From: Caballeronia turbans
GTDB lineage: Bacteria; Pseudomonadota; Gammaproteobacteria; Burkholderiales; Burkholderiaceae
DNA: 64,000 nucleotides
Direction of reading: 5' to 3'
Assembly (NCBI GenBank): GCA_001544655.2
Contig: FCOD02000002.1
Span: 1-64,000, forward strand
Notes under the pieces: model-generated
The model's database searches: none
Seen by the model: only the letters and a program-made list of their open reading frames with translations
What the model was told of the DNA's origin: nothing
Made by a program: the position numbers and the translations under genes
In this document: in pieces, positions 16,923 to 26,331 of the stretch
Position numbering within the stretch: position 1 is the first letter of the stretch
Layout: each line of letters opens with the position of its first letter

Positions 16923-17627
16923 TCAATCGCGCTTCGGAATCTCCAGCCCGCGCTTCACGGCAGGTCGCGCCAGAAATGCTTCAAGCACACGCTCGACGTT
17001 CTTGAACTCATGAAAATCGACGAGTTCGCGCGCCTCATAAAAGCCGATCAGATTACGCACCCACGGGAACATCGAAATATCGGCGATGCTGTATTCGTCG
17101 CCCATGATCCAGTCGCGGCCGTCGAGCCGCTTGTCGAGCACCGCGAGCAGCCGCTTCGATTCCGCGACGTAACGCGCACGCGGCCGCTTGTCCTCGTATT
17201 CCTTCCCTGCAAACTTATGGAAGAAGCCGACTTGCCCGAACATCGGGCCGATGCCGCCCATCTGGAACATCAGCCATTGCAGCGTCTCATAACGTTTCGC
17301 CAGGTCGTCGGGCATCAACTGGCCGCTCTTCGCCGCGAGATAGATGAGAATCGCGCCGGATTCGAACAACGGCATGGGTTCGCCGTTCGGCCCGTTCGGG
17401 TCGATGATTGCGGGAATCTTGTTGTTCGGATTGAGCGATATAAATTCCTCCGACATCTGATCGTTCTTGTCGAAGCGCACGAGATGCGGCTCGTAGGGCA
17501 GGCCGGTTTCCTCCAGCATGATCGAGACTTTCACGCCGTTGGGCGTCGGCAGCGAGTAGAGCTGGATGCGCTCCGGGTGCTGAGCGGGCCATTTGCGGGT
17601 GATGGGAAAATCGGAGAGTGCGGTCAT
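16923..17627 (-). CDS. Glutathione S-transferase, YfcG/Ure2p-like
   Basis: A 234-residue cytosolic GST. The N-terminal thioredoxin-like domain contains LYSLPTPNGVKVSIMLEE, the active-site segment typical of the Nu-class (YfcG) enzymes where Thr/Asn rather than Tyr contact glutathione, and the glutathione gamma-glutamyl site FESGAILIYLA. The C-terminal helical domain carries the D-x-S-x-A-D-I capping motif variant in YSIADISMFPW. Family members show disulfide-bond reductase rather than conjugating activity. The start has GAGGACG upstream. It stands alone on the minus strand, divergent from the secreted protein downstream. Confidence 0.9.
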   Translation of the reverse strand: MTALSDFPITRKWPAQHPERIQLYSLPTPNGVKVSIMLEETGLPYEPHLVRFDKNDQMSEEFISLNPNNKIPAIIDPNGPNGEPMPLFESGAILIYLAAKSGQLMPDDLAKRYETLQWLMFQMGGIGPMFGQVGFFHKFAGKEYEDKRPRARYVAESKRLLAVLDKRLDGRDWIMGDEYSIADISMFPWVRNLIGFYEARELVDFHEFKNVERVLEAFLARPAVKRGLEIPKRD

Positions 17628-18005
17628 GTAACGTCCTCAAAAGTCGAACCGCGAATATAACCATTTCGCCGATTTCCGTGTTCCGCACCGCGGCTGTGCG
17701 GCGTGTCATCGGGCGGACGCATCGAAAGACAAAGATTGAGGGATCTCGTACAGACGCGGCCTGTCGAAGCGCAGAGTCTGTGTGTACCTCCACTACACGC
17801 TTGTAGAAATCGCTGCCGGACGAGCACGAGGATTGCGCGAAGCGCCCGGGTCAAGAAGCCAGCCAACAAAGAAGAAACCAAGCCCTTGCGGGAACACTAC
17901 AGCGTGTGCGCGAAGTGCGGGCCGATTTGCTGGCTCGCTTATTGCATCGATGCGGATGCCCGAGCATCAATGTCGGAACTTTACGAACCGTTGGTTACCG
18001 CTGCC
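17628..18005. other. Intergenic region, no gene seen
   Basis: The 378 bp between the divergent GST and secreted-protein genes must hold both promoters. Open frames here have no ribosome binding sites and no recognisable product. I see no clear hairpin or repeat. Confidence 0.5.
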
Positions 18006-18509
18006 ATGAAAACCGCTCCTCTCGCAACGCTCACCGCATTCGCTGCCGTGGTCGGGGGACTGCTGCCCAGCCTGTGCGATGCGACGCCTCTCGAAAGCCA
18101 GCTCGACTGCAAATCCAGTGCGCACAGGTTCATCGCGCCGCTTGTCGCCAACAAGTCCATCGATGCGCGCCCCATGCGCGTCGAAGCGAATTCCGTGAAT
18201 GCATTCAAGCCGACGCAGGGCAGCGAGCTCACCGCATACGGCTTTCGCGTCTACGCCGTGCTGGGCTACGAGCAGGGCGACGACATGTTCAAGCGCGGCA
18301 GCGGCCAGCCGATCAACGACTCCGCATACGGCGTCGTGGTGCTCGCCGCGGCGGAGACGGTCGAGGCGAAAGTGCGCGAATCGGGCAGCACGGCCGTCGT
18401 GAAACAGGTCGTGCCGATGCTGATGACCGCCGTTTTTTGCGACGGCAGCGGCGTGCATAACACGACGACAGCGGGCCCGGTCACGACGGAAGCATCGCGC
18501 AATCGCTGA
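18006..18509 (+). CDS. Hypothetical exported protein
   Basis: A 167-residue protein of unknown function. The N-terminus (KTAPLATLTAFAAVVGGLLP, then SLCDATP) looks like a signal peptide with cleavage near residue 26. The mature part has Cys residues in LDCKSS and FCDGSG and no recognised domain. ATG 18006 is chosen because it places the signal peptide at the start; ATG 17970 in the same frame would add 12 residues. No strong ribosome binding site is present at either. The SDR gene follows after 72 bp with its own good ribosome binding site. Confidence 0.6.
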   Translation: MKTAPLATLTAFAAVVGGLLPSLCDATPLESQLDCKSSAHRFIAPLVANKSIDARPMRVEANSVNAFKPTQGSELTAYGFRVYAVLGYEQGDDMFKRGSGQPINDSAYGVVVLAAAETVEAKVRESGSTAVVKQVVPMLMTAVFCDGSGVHNTTTAGPVTTEASRNR

Positions 18510-18581
18510 TTCATCGCGATAATGTTCTCCCGATTTCGGCGCGCGCATGTGTCGCGCGCATAACAACAGGAGAACGCCAAC

Positions 18582-19349
18582 ATGTCCGACGCAGCCAACC
18601 AGTCTCAACGAATCGCCATCGTCACCGGAGCGGGTAGCGGCATCGGGCGCGCGGCCGCGCTCGCGCTGCTCGGCGACGGCTGGTCGGTCGTGCTGGCGGG
18701 AAGGCGTCCCGCGCCGCTCGATGCGGTGATCGGCGAATCGAACGCCGGCGCCCGCGCGCTCGCCGTACCCACCGACGTCTCCGATCCGCAATCGGTCGAA
18801 AAGCTCTTCAAGGCGGCGGTCGAGCACTTCGGCCGCGTCGATCTGTTGTTCAACAACGCCGGCGTGACGAATCCGCCCGGACCGTTCGAGGACTGGACGC
18901 CGGAGCAATGGCGCAATGTCGTGGACATCAATCTGAACGGCATGTTCTTTTGCCTGCAGCAGGCGTTCCGCACGATGAAGGCGCAAATGCCAATGGGCGG
19001 CCGCATCATCAACAACGGCTCCATTTCCGCGAGCGCGCCGCGCCCGAACTCGGCGGCCTACACGGCGACGAAGCACGCGGTGCAGGGCCTCACGAAAACC
19101 GCATCGCTCGACGGCCGCAAGTACGACATCGCGGTCGGACAGATCGACGTCGGCAACGCATACACCGAGCTGTCCGAGCGCATGTCGCGCGGCGTGCCGC
19201 AGGCGAACGGCGAGATCGCCGTCGAGCCGATGATGGACGTGAAGATCGTCGGCCAGTCGGTGCTGTACATGGCGAATCTGCCGCTCGAAGCCAACGTGCT
19301 GTTTCACACCGTGATGGCGACCAAGATGCCGTTCGTCGGCCGCGGTTAA
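18582..19349 (+). CDS. Short-chain dehydrogenase/reductase (classical SDR)
   Basis: A 255-residue NAD(P)-dependent oxidoreductase. The Rossmann motif [10 protein letters not shown] is at about 15-24, NNAG at about 91, the catalytic Ser in NGSISAS and the YTATK catalytic pair near 159. Arg-Arg after the second strand (LAGRRPAPL) suggests NADP preference. The ribosome binding site is AGGAG. The substrate is unknown and neighbours give no lead. Confidence 0.9.
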   Translation: MSDAANQSQRIAIVTGAGSGIGRAAALALLGDGWSVVLAGRRPAPLDAVIGESNAGARALAVPTDVSDPQSVEKLFKAAVEHFGRVDLLFNNAGVTNPPGPFEDWTPEQWRNVVDINLNGMFFCLQQAFRTMKAQMPMGGRIINNGSISASAPRPNSAAYTATKHAVQGLTKTASLDGRKYDIAVGQIDVGNAYTELSERMSRGVPQANGEIAVEPMMDVKIVGQSVLYMANLPLEANVLFHTVMATKMPFVGRG

Positions 19350-19354
19350 GTCGT

Positions 19355-19585
19355 CTACGCAGTCCGATACCAGACGCGAATGCCCGAGTACCAGTGGCTC
19401 ACGCTGGTATCGTCGCCGGCGCCGAACGTCGAGAGACTCTCGACGTTCAGCACGTCGATTCCGTTCTCCGCGATCCACCTGTTCGCGCGCTCGACGAGCG
19501 CCGCGCCGTTCTCATACACGTTGCCCTTGATGATGTGATGCTGCACGATCTGTCGCTCGAAGTCTTCATAGGCGATCTTTGCCAT
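19355..19585 (-). CDS. Small conserved-looking hypothetical protein
   Basis: A 76-residue acidic cytosolic protein, MAKIAYEDFERQIVQHHIIK and onward, of unknown function. It is very likely real: the start has AGGAGA 7 bases upstream and codon usage matches the neighbours. It is convergent with the SDR gene (5-bp gap between stops) and divergent from acoR. No membrane segment or known motif is visible. Confidence 0.7.
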   Translation of the reverse strand: MAKIAYEDFERQIVQHHIIKGNVYENGAALVERANRWIAENGIDVLNVESLSTFGAGDDTSVSHWYSGIRVWYRTA

Positions 19586-19834
19586 CCGTCGTCTCCTGTC
19601 TTTTCGTTTTGATGCGCCGGGTTATCAGCATGCGTTTATGTTGCAGCGCAGCGCTATCGCCGCATGACGCCTTCTGCCGATTCGAGCATCATATGGCCTG
19701 ACACACGCTCGTGCGAATCGGTTTCTCCCGCGTTTGCACCAGCGAAGAATGAAAGCATTCCGGGAGGCGATCAAAACGAAAGCGCGCTGCCAGGCGCCGA
19801 TAAATGCCTCACTCAAGGAGACAAGGAGAGCGCG

Positions 19835-21820
19835 ATGGACATGCGGCAACGCGAGCACATCGAGGCAGTCGTCGCAGCGACGACGTGGGCGGAACAGGTC
19901 GTGTCCGCCCCCGCGCTGGTGCGCACGCACGAGAACATCATTCAGTCTTCGTGGCGGCGTTGCGTGCATCAGTACGGGCTCGATCCGTCGCGCATGCAGG
20001 AAGCGCGCATCCTGCCGCAGACGCGCCTGCGCGAACATCAGCAGCGCATCGACGATTTCGCGCGCATCGCGCGTCACGGTCTCGAGACGCTTTACGAGCA
20101 GGTCGCGGGCATGGGCTACGTCGTGCTCCTGACCGATGCGCTCGGCGTGACGGTCGATTACATCGGCGACTCGAACACCGATTTCGCGCTGCGCCGCGCG
20201 GGCCTCTATCTCGGCGCGGAATGGAGCGAAGCCGGCGCGGGCACGTGCGCGGTGGGCACCGCGCTCACGACGGGCCAGGCGCTCACCGTGCATCAGGTCG
20301 ATCATTTCGACGCGACGCACATCCCGCTGACATGCACCGCCGCGCCGCTCTACGATTCGCGCGGGGCGCTTGCCGCAATCCTCGATATCTCCGCGCTCAC
20401 GTCGCCGCAAGCGCGCGACAGCCAGAATCTCGCGCTGCAACTCGTGCGCATCTACGCGGGGCATATCGAGAACGCGAACTTCCTGCGCACGCACCGGCAG
20501 GACTGGATCCTGAAGCTGAACACGGCGCCCGAATTCGTCGATGTCGATCCCGAATATCTGATCGCGCTCGATGCGAGCGGGCGCATCGTCGGACACAATC
20601 GCCGCGCCCACGCGATGCTCGCAGCCGAGATTGGCCGGCCGATCGCGCCCGGAGAAGCGGCGGCGTCGCTGATCGGCATGCCGTTCGATACGCTCTTCGA
20701 TACGCGCATCGAAGAGCTCGGCCGCTTCGTGTATTCGCGGCCGAGCGAGCTGCGCGCGGTGCCGCTCGCGAAATCGGGCGCGCTGCTCTACCTGAGCGTG
20801 ATGCCGCCTGCGCCGTGCTTTACGCCGGCCGCGCACGCGACTGCACGGCGCAACATCGACGTGCCCGCGCCGCTGGCCGCGCTGAGCGGCGGCGACCCCG
20901 CGCTCACGCGACAGCTGGAACGCGCCGCGAAGCTCGTCGATTCGCCGATCAATCTGCTCATCAACGGCGAAACCGGCAGCGGGAAGGAGTTCTTCGCGAA
21001 GGCGCTGCATCGCGCGAGCGCGCGTCGCGCGGGGCCGTTCGTCGCAGTGAATTGCGCGGCGATTCCGGAGACGCTCATCGAGAGCGAGCTGTTCGGGCAT
21101 CTTCCGAACAGCTTCTCCGGCGCGGGCGCGAAGGGCAAGCGCGGGCTCATCCAGGAAGCGGACGGCGGCACGCTCTTTCTCGACGAAATCGGCGACATGC
21201 CGCGCGACCTGCAATCGCGTCTGCTGCGCGTGCTGGCCGAAGGCGAAGTGCTCGCGATCGGCGCGTCGCGGCCCGTATCGGTCGATGTGCGCGTCATTTC
21301 CGCGACGCATCATTCGCTCGACGCGCTCATGCAGGACGGGCGTTTCCGTGAAGACCTGTACTACCGCCTGAACGGGGCGCGCTTCACGCTGCCGCCGCTG
21401 CGCGAGCGAAGCGATCTCGACTGGCTCGTCGACAAATTCCTCGAAGGCGCGGTCACGCTGTCGCCCGCGGCGCGCGAGCGCCTGCACCGGCATGCATGGC
21501 CGGGGAATCTGCGCGAGCTCTGCAACGTGCTGCGTTATGCGCGCGCGGTGTGCTCGGATGGTCTGATCGACGTGGAAGACCTGCCGGAAGGATTCGCGGG
21601 CGCGGCCGCGCCGGTCGAGCCGCCGCCGCGCGTCATCGAGGACTTCGACCCGCATCGGCTGCCGCCGGAAGGCATGCTGCTGATGCAGTATCTGCGCGCC
21701 GCGAGCTGGAACCTGAGCGCGGTCGCGCGGCAGATCGGCGTGAGCCGCATGACGCTGTATCGGCGCATGGCGCGCTACGGCATCCGCTCGCCGAATCAGC
21801 GCGACGCGAACGGGCACTGA
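19835..21820 (+). CDS. acoR: Sigma-54-dependent activator of acetoin catabolism, AcoR type
   Basis: This 661-residue enhancer-binding protein has an N-terminal GAF-like sensor (about 60-200), an AAA+ domain with Walker A GETGSGKE (about 379) and Walker B GGTLFLDEIGDM, and a C-terminal Fis-type HTH (NLSAVARQIGVSRMTLYRRM, about 625-645). It activates the acoXABC genes immediately downstream from the sigma-54 promoter at 21956-21971 when acetoin is sensed. The loop that touches sigma-54, usually GAFTGA, reads NSFSGA (about 426-431). The ATG at 19835 has AAGGAG upstream; the frame opens earlier without a ribosome binding site. Confidence 0.92.
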   Translation: MDMRQREHIEAVVAATTWAEQVVSAPALVRTHENIIQSSWRRCVHQYGLDPSRMQEARILPQTRLREHQQRIDDFARIARHGLETLYEQVAGMGYVVLLTDALGVTVDYIGDSNTDFALRRAGLYLGAEWSEAGAGTCAVGTALTTGQALTVHQVDHFDATHIPLTCTAAPLYDSRGALAAILDISALTSPQARDSQNLALQLVRIYAGHIENANFLRTHRQDWILKLNTAPEFVDVDPEYLIALDASGRIVGHNRRAHAMLAAEIGRPIAPGEAAASLIGMPFDTLFDTRIEELGRFVYSRPSELRAVPLAKSGALLYLSVMPPAPCFTPAAHATARRNIDVPAPLAALSGGDPALTRQLERAAKLVDSPINLLINGETGSGKEFFAKALHRASARRAGPFVAVNCAAIPETLIESELFGHLPNSFSGAGAKGKRGLIQEADGGTLFLDEIGDMPRDLQSRLLRVLAEGEVLAIGASRPVSVDVRVISATHHSLDALMQDGRFREDLYYRLNGARFTLPPLRERSDLDWLVDKFLEGAVTLSPAARERLHRHAWPGNLRELCNVLRYARAVCSDGLIDVEDLPEGFAGAAAPVEPPPRVIEDFDPHRLPPEGMLLMQYLRAASWNLSAVARQIGVSRMTLYRRMARYGIRSPNQRDANGH

Positions 21821-21826
21821 GCCGAT

Positions 21827-21949
21827 ACGCCTGTACCCCCGTCGATACACCTGCCGCTGTGACACCTGTCACGGCGGCGCTCCGTACGCCCTCTGAAACG
21901 CCCGTTTTTCGCGGGTAATCCCTCGCTTTTTCACGCCTGAAAACGCCTG
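21827..21949 (+). promoter_or_regulatory. Five ACRCCTG repeats and a dyad, candidate AcoR enhancer sites
   Basis: ACGCCTG or ACACCTG starts at 21827, 21847, 21862, 21933 and 21943, all on the same strand and all upstream of the sigma-54 promoter. The third copy lies inside a perfect 14-bp dyad, GTGACA-CC-TGTCAC (21859-21872). The dyad centre is about 90 bp upstream of the -24 element, a usual enhancer distance. Confidence 0.5.
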
Positions 21950-21955
21950 TCCGAT

Positions 21956-21971
21956 TGGCATGGCGCTTGCC
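21956..21971 (+). promoter_or_regulatory. Sigma-54 (-24/-12) promoter of the aco operon
   Basis: TGGCATGGCGCTTGCC matches the TGGCAC-N5-TTGCA consensus with the invariant GG (21957-21958) and GC (21969-21970) at the required spacing. It lies 38 bp upstream of the acoX start, directly after acoR. Confidence 0.88.
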
Positions 21972-22008
21972 TTTATCCGCCGCACAAAACACAAAGCGGA
22001 GACAAGGC

Positions 22009-23064
22009 ATGCGTGAGAGCGCAACGCCGCTCGTCGGCATCATCGCCAATCCTGTTTCGGCGCGCGACATCCGGCGCGTCATCGCGAACGCGAACAGCCT
22101 GCAACTCGCGGATCGCGTGAATATCGTCTTGCGGCTGCTCTCGTCGCTTGCGTCGTGCGGCGTCGCACGCGTGCTGATGATGCCCGACCGCGAAGGCCTG
22201 AAGGTCATGCTCGAGCGCCATCTCGCGCGCAAGCACGGCCCGGATGCATCGCTCGCCAAGGTCGAATTTCTCGGCATGCCCGTGACCGCGCGTGTCGACG
22301 ACACCTTTCGCGCCGCACGCACGATGCGCGAGGCCGGCGTCGATGCGCTCATCGTGCTCGGTGGCGACGGCACGCATCGCGCCGTCGTGCGCGAGTGCGG
22401 ACAAGTGCCGATCGCGGGGCTTTCGACGGGCACGAACAACGCGTATCCGGAAATGCGCGAGCCGACCATCTCGGGACTCGCGGCCGGGCTGTATGCGACG
22501 GGCCGCGTTCCATCGAGCGAAGCGCTCGCGTCGAACAAGCGGCTCGACATCGAGATACGCGATTCGAAAGGCGGCGTGCGCCGCGATATCGCGCTCGTGG
22601 ATGCTGTCATCTCGCACGAGCATTTCATCGGCGCGCGGGCGCTGTGGAAGATCGACACGCTCGCCGCCGTCTACGTCTCTTACGCCGATCCGCAGGCGAT
22701 CGGCATGTCGGCGATCGCGGGTCTGCTCGAACCGCTCGGGCGGCACGATCCGGGCGGCGTCGCCATCGAACTCGCGGCGCCGGGTCAGGGCGAGTTCGAT
22801 CTGCACGCGCCGATCGCGCCGGGTCTCATCGAAGCCGTGCCGATCGCGAACTGGACGCGCCTGGCCGACGGTGTGCCGCATCGCGTGAAGCAGCGCTCGG
22901 GCATCGTCGCGCTGGACGGCGAACGCGAACTCGCCTTCGGCCCCGGCGACGAAGTGACCGTCACGCTCCGGGAAAACGCCTTTCGCGGCATCGATGTCGC
23001 CGCGTGCATGCGTTACGCGGCGGCATCCGGGCTGATGCGTCAGCTCAAAAGCAATACCCGCTAG
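22009..23064 (+). CDS. acoX: AcoX, NAD-kinase-like protein of the acetoin operon
   Basis: A 351-residue protein of the ATP-NAD/AcoX kinase family. The diagnostic GGDGTHR motif (about 119-125) and the GIIANPVSARD opening are visible, and LSTGTNNAYP corresponds to the second nucleotide-binding loop. Its exact reaction in acetoin breakdown is unsettled in the literature; the fold suggests phosphorylation of a nucleotide or diol-type substrate. It is the first gene of the operon, with GCGGAGA upstream of the ATG, and 24 bp separate it from acoA. Confidence 0.9.
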   Translation: MRESATPLVGIIANPVSARDIRRVIANANSLQLADRVNIVLRLLSSLASCGVARVLMMPDREGLKVMLERHLARKHGPDASLAKVEFLGMPVTARVDDTFRAARTMREAGVDALIVLGGDGTHRAVVRECGQVPIAGLSTGTNNAYPEMREPTISGLAAGLYATGRVPSSEALASNKRLDIEIRDSKGGVRRDIALVDAVISHEHFIGARALWKIDTLAAVYVSYADPQAIGMSAIAGLLEPLGRHDPGGVAIELAAPGQGEFDLHAPIAPGLIEAVPIANWTRLADGVPHRVKQRSGIVALDGERELAFGPGDEVTVTLRENAFRGIDVAACMRYAAASGLMRQLKSNTR

Positions 23065-23088
23065 ACCACCCCAACGAAGGAGACAGAC

Positions 23089-24087
23089 ATGACAGCGTCG
23101 CAACAGCACGCGGGCGGCTTGCCGCTCTCTAAGGAAGAACTGCTGGGCGCGTATCGCAAGATGCGCACGATTCGCGATTTCGAGGAACGCCTGCACGTCG
23201 ATTTCGGACGCGGCGACATTCCCGGTTTCGTGCACCTGTACGCGGGCGAGGAAGCGGCGGGCGTCGGCATCATGACCCATCTGAACGACGGCGACCGCAT
23301 TGCGAGCACGCACCGCGGACACGGGCACTGCATCGCGAAAGGCGTCGATCCGGTCGCGATGATGAAGGAGATCTACGGCAAGAAGGGCGGTTCATGCAAC
23401 GGCAAGGGCGGCTCGATGCATATCGCCGATTTGTCGAAAGGGATGATGGGCGCCAACGGCATCCTCGGCGCGGGCGCGCCCTTGATCTGCGGCGCGGCGC
23501 TCGCGGCGAAGTTTCGCGGCAAGGGAGAAGTGGGCATCACCTTCGCCGGCGACGGTGCGTCCAACCAGGGCACGTTTCTCGAAAGCCTGAACCTCGCGGC
23601 CGTGTGGAATCTGCCGGTGATCTTCGTGATCGAGAACAACGGCTATGCGGAGTCCACGGCGCGCGATTACGGCACGGCGGTCGACAGTTATGTGGATCGT
23701 GCGGCGGGCTTCGGCATTCCGGGCGTGACCGTCGACGGAACGGATTTCTTCGCGGTGTACGAGGCGGCGGGCGAAGTGATCAAGCGCGCGCGCGAAGGCG
23801 GCGGGCCGGCGCTGCTCGAGTGCAAGATGATCCGTTTCTACGGCCACTTCGAAGGTGATGCGCAGACCTATCGCGCGCCGGGCGAGCTCGACGATATCCG
23901 CTCGAACAAGGATTGCCTGAAGAAGTTCGCGGCCGCCGTCACGCAGGCCGATGTGATTTCCCCCGGAGAACTCGACGCGATCGACAAGGAAGTCGCCGCG
24001 CTGATCGACCGGGCGGTGCAGGAAGCGAAGGACGCGCCGTTGCCGACCGCCGCCGATCTGCTCACCGATGTCTACGTCAAATACTGA
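23089..24087 (+). CDS. acoA: Acetoin:DCPIP oxidoreductase/acetoin dehydrogenase E1 alpha subunit
   Basis: A 332-residue thiamine-diphosphate enzyme subunit. The TPP motif GDGASNQGTFLESLNLAAVWNLP begins at about 154, and HRGHGHCIAKG is the usual alpha-subunit active-site histidine segment. With AcoB it cleaves acetoin, passing an acetyl group to lipoyl-AcoC and releasing acetaldehyde. The start has GAAGGAGAC. acoB follows after 18 bp. Confidence 0.94.
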   Translation: MTASQQHAGGLPLSKEELLGAYRKMRTIRDFEERLHVDFGRGDIPGFVHLYAGEEAAGVGIMTHLNDGDRIASTHRGHGHCIAKGVDPVAMMKEIYGKKGGSCNGKGGSMHIADLSKGMMGANGILGAGAPLICGAALAAKFRGKGEVGITFAGDGASNQGTFLESLNLAAVWNLPVIFVIENNGYAESTARDYGTAVDSYVDRAAGFGIPGVTVDGTDFFAVYEAAGEVIKRAREGGGPALLECKMIRFYGHFEGDAQTYRAPGELDDIRSNKDCLKKFAAAVTQADVISPGELDAIDKEVAALIDRAVQEAKDAPLPTAADLLTDVYVKY

Positions 24088-24105
24088 ATCCTGGAGACGA
24101 CAATC

Positions 24106-25122
24106 ATGGCCCGCAAACTGAGCATGAAGATGGCGATCAACGAAGCCATCGATCAGGAAATGACGCGCGATCCGAGCGTCATCGTATTGGGTGAGGACAT
24201 CGTCGGCGGCGCAGGCGCGGACGGCGAGAAAGACGCGTGGGGCGGGGTGCTCGGCGTGACGAAGGGGCTTTACGCGAAGCACGGCGACAGACTGCTCGAT
24301 ACGCCGCTGTCGGAATCCGCGTATGTCGGCGCGGCGATCGGCGCGGCGGCGTGCGGCATGCGCCCGGTCGCGGAGCTGATGTTCATCGACTTCATGGGCG
24401 TGTGCTTCGACCAGATCTTCAATCAGGCCGCCAAGTTCCGCTACATGTTCGGCGGCAAGGCGGAAACGCCCGTCGTGATTCGCGCGATGGTCGGCGCGGG
24501 CTTTCGCGCGGCGGCTCAGCATAGCCAGATGCTGACGTCCCTGTTCACGCACATTCCGGGCTTGAAAGTCGTCTGCCCGAGCACGCCGTACGACACCAAG
24601 GGCCTGTTGATCCAGGCAATTCGCGACAACGATCCCGTCATCTTCTGCGAGCACAAGAACCTCTACGGTTTCGAAGGCGAAGTGCCCGAGAACTCGTACG
24701 CGATTCCGTTCGGCGAGGCGAACGTCGTGCGCGACGGCAAGGACGTTTCCATCGTCACGTATGGACTGATGGTGCATCGCGCGCTGGAAGCGGCCTCGAC
24801 GCTCGCGAAGGAAGGCATCGAAGCGGAAGTCGTCGATCTGCGCACGCTGTCGCCGCTCGATATCGACACGGTGCTGGAGACGGTCGAGAACACGGGGCGG
24901 CTCGTCGTCGTCGATGAAGCGAATCCGCGCTGCAACATCGCCACCGATATTTCCGCGCAGGTCGCGCAGCAGGCGTTCGGCGCGCTGAAGGCCGGCATCC
25001 AGATGGTCTGCGCGCCGCATACGCCGGTGCCGTTCTCGCCGACGCTCGAAGATTTGTACATTCCGAGCGCCGCGCAGATCGCCGACGCCGCACGAAAAAC
25101 CATGAAGGGAGGAAAGCACTGA
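24106..25122 (+). CDS. acoB: Acetoin dehydrogenase E1 beta subunit
   Basis: A 338-residue transketolase-like beta subunit, with VLGEDIVGGAG near the N-terminus, MRPVAELMFIDFMGVCFDQI, the QHSQ segment after GAGFRAAA, and the C-terminal transketolase domain opening with SIVTYGLMVHRALEA. It completes the TPP site with AcoA. Its stop codon overlaps the acoC start in ATGA, so the two are translationally coupled. Confidence 0.94.
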   Translation: MARKLSMKMAINEAIDQEMTRDPSVIVLGEDIVGGAGADGEKDAWGGVLGVTKGLYAKHGDRLLDTPLSESAYVGAAIGAAACGMRPVAELMFIDFMGVCFDQIFNQAAKFRYMFGGKAETPVVIRAMVGAGFRAAAQHSQMLTSLFTHIPGLKVVCPSTPYDTKGLLIQAIRDNDPVIFCEHKNLYGFEGEVPENSYAIPFGEANVVRDGKDVSIVTYGLMVHRALEAASTLAKEGIEAEVVDLRTLSPLDIDTVLETVENTGRLVVVDEANPRCNIATDISAQVAQQAFGALKAGIQMVCAPHTPVPFSPTLEDLYIPSAAQIADAARKTMKGGKH

Positions 25123-26246
25123 TGTCCGCAATCACACCGATCGTGATGCCCAAATGGGGCTTGTCGATGAAGGAAGGCACGGTCAACGAGTGGCTCGTGG
25201 AGGAGGGCACGGAAATCACCGTCGGCATGCCGATTCTCGATGTCGAAACCGACAAGATCGCCAATGCCGTCGAAGCGCCCGACGCCGGCTTGCTGCGGCG
25301 CAAAGTGGCGGAGGCAGGCGATACGCTGCCCGTGAAGGCGCTGCTCGGCGTGCTCGCGGCGCCGGATGTGAGCGACGCCGATATCGACGCGTATGTGTCG
25401 TCGTACGTGACGCCCGCCGAAGACGAGGAAGAGGGCGAAGAAGCCGCGGCGTATCACTTCGTCGATGTCGACGGCATTCGCGTGCGCTACGCATCGCGCG
25501 GCGGCGACGACGCGAGCCGGCCCGCGGTGCTGTTCATTCACGGCTTCGGCGGCGATCTCGACAACTGGCTCTTCAATCTCGACGCGCTCGCGGAGAAGAA
25601 TCGCGTGTTCGCGCTCGATCTGCCGGGGCACGGGCAATCGACGCCGAAAGTGCCGGGAACGTCGTTGGCGGATCTCGCGGGCTTCGTCGGGAAGTTCATG
25701 GACGCGGTGTCGATCGACCGCGCGCATCTCGTCGGACACTCGATGGGCGGCGGGATCGCGGCGCAGATGGCCGTCGACCAGCCGGCGCGTGTGCAATCGG
25801 TGTCGCTCATTTCACCTGCCGGTTTCGGCGATGAAGTGAACAACGCGTACACCGAAGGCTTCGTGACGGCGGAATCGCGCCGCGAGCTGAAGCCGGTCGT
25901 GGAGTTGCTGTTCGCGAACCCCGAGCTGGTGAGCCGCCAGATGCTCGACGATCTGCTGAAGTACAAGCGGCTCGATGGCGTCAGCGAGGCGCTGACATCG
26001 CTCAACGGCGGGCTGTTCGCGGGCGGCAGGCAGAGCGCGCAGCCGGGCGGCAAGCTGGCCGCGACGGGCAAGCCGGTGCTCGTGATCTGGGGCGAAAAGG
26101 ACCAGATCATCCCGGCCGCGCACGCGAAGCAGGCGCCGGAAGGCGCAACCGTGCGCATCTTCGACGATGCCGGCCATATGAGCCAGATGGAGAAGGCGAA
26201 CGAAGTCAATGCGTTGCTGAAGGAGCACGTGGCGAAGGGCGGCTGA
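25122..26246 (+). CDS. acoC: Acetoin dehydrogenase E2-like protein: lipoyl domain fused to alpha/beta hydrolase
   Basis: A 374-residue protein. Residues 1-80 are a lipoyl domain with the modified lysine in VETDKIANA (Lys45). After an acidic linker (EDEEEGEEAA, about 103-112) comes an alpha/beta hydrolase domain with GHSMGGG (about 205) and the late acid/His region (GEKDQIIP, DDAGHMSQME). It takes the acetyl group from E1 and hands it to CoA. This architecture, with a hydrolase domain instead of the standard E2 catalytic domain, is normal for AcoC. No AcoL-type E3 follows, so a dihydrolipoamide dehydrogenase from elsewhere must reoxidise it. Confidence 0.93.
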   Translation: MSAITPIVMPKWGLSMKEGTVNEWLVEEGTEITVGMPILDVETDKIANAVEAPDAGLLRRKVAEAGDTLPVKALLGVLAAPDVSDADIDAYVSSYVTPAEDEEEGEEAAAYHFVDVDGIRVRYASRGGDDASRPAVLFIHGFGGDLDNWLFNLDALAEKNRVFALDLPGHGQSTPKVPGTSLADLAGFVGKFMDAVSIDRAHLVGHSMGGGIAAQMAVDQPARVQSVSLISPAGFGDEVNNAYTEGFVTAESRRELKPVVELLFANPELVSRQMLDDLLKYKRLDGVSEALTSLNGGLFAGGRQSAQPGGKLAATGKPVLVIWGEKDQIIPAAHAKQAPEGATVRIFDDAGHMSQMEKANEVNALLKEHVAKGG

Positions 26247-26261
26247 TCCGCCACGAGCCGC

Positions 26262-26298
26262 GCGCGCCCCGCCGGCGAAGGCCGCCGACGGGGCGCGC
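26262..26298 (+). terminator. Terminator-like hairpin after acoC
   Basis: A 10-bp GC stem, GCGCGCCCCG with CGGGGCGCGC, encloses a self-complementary loop. Only TCGTCTTT follows instead of a clean T-run, so it may be a weak or processing hairpin. Confidence 0.55.
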
Positions 26299-26331
26299 TC
26301 GTCTTTCGCGGTTATTGGCTACCATGCGTGG

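Noticed and set aside
19625-21865. A 746-codon minus-strand frame antisense to acoR
   Set aside because: Arg-rich shadow with no domains, while acoR has intact Walker and HTH motifs and a correct operon context.
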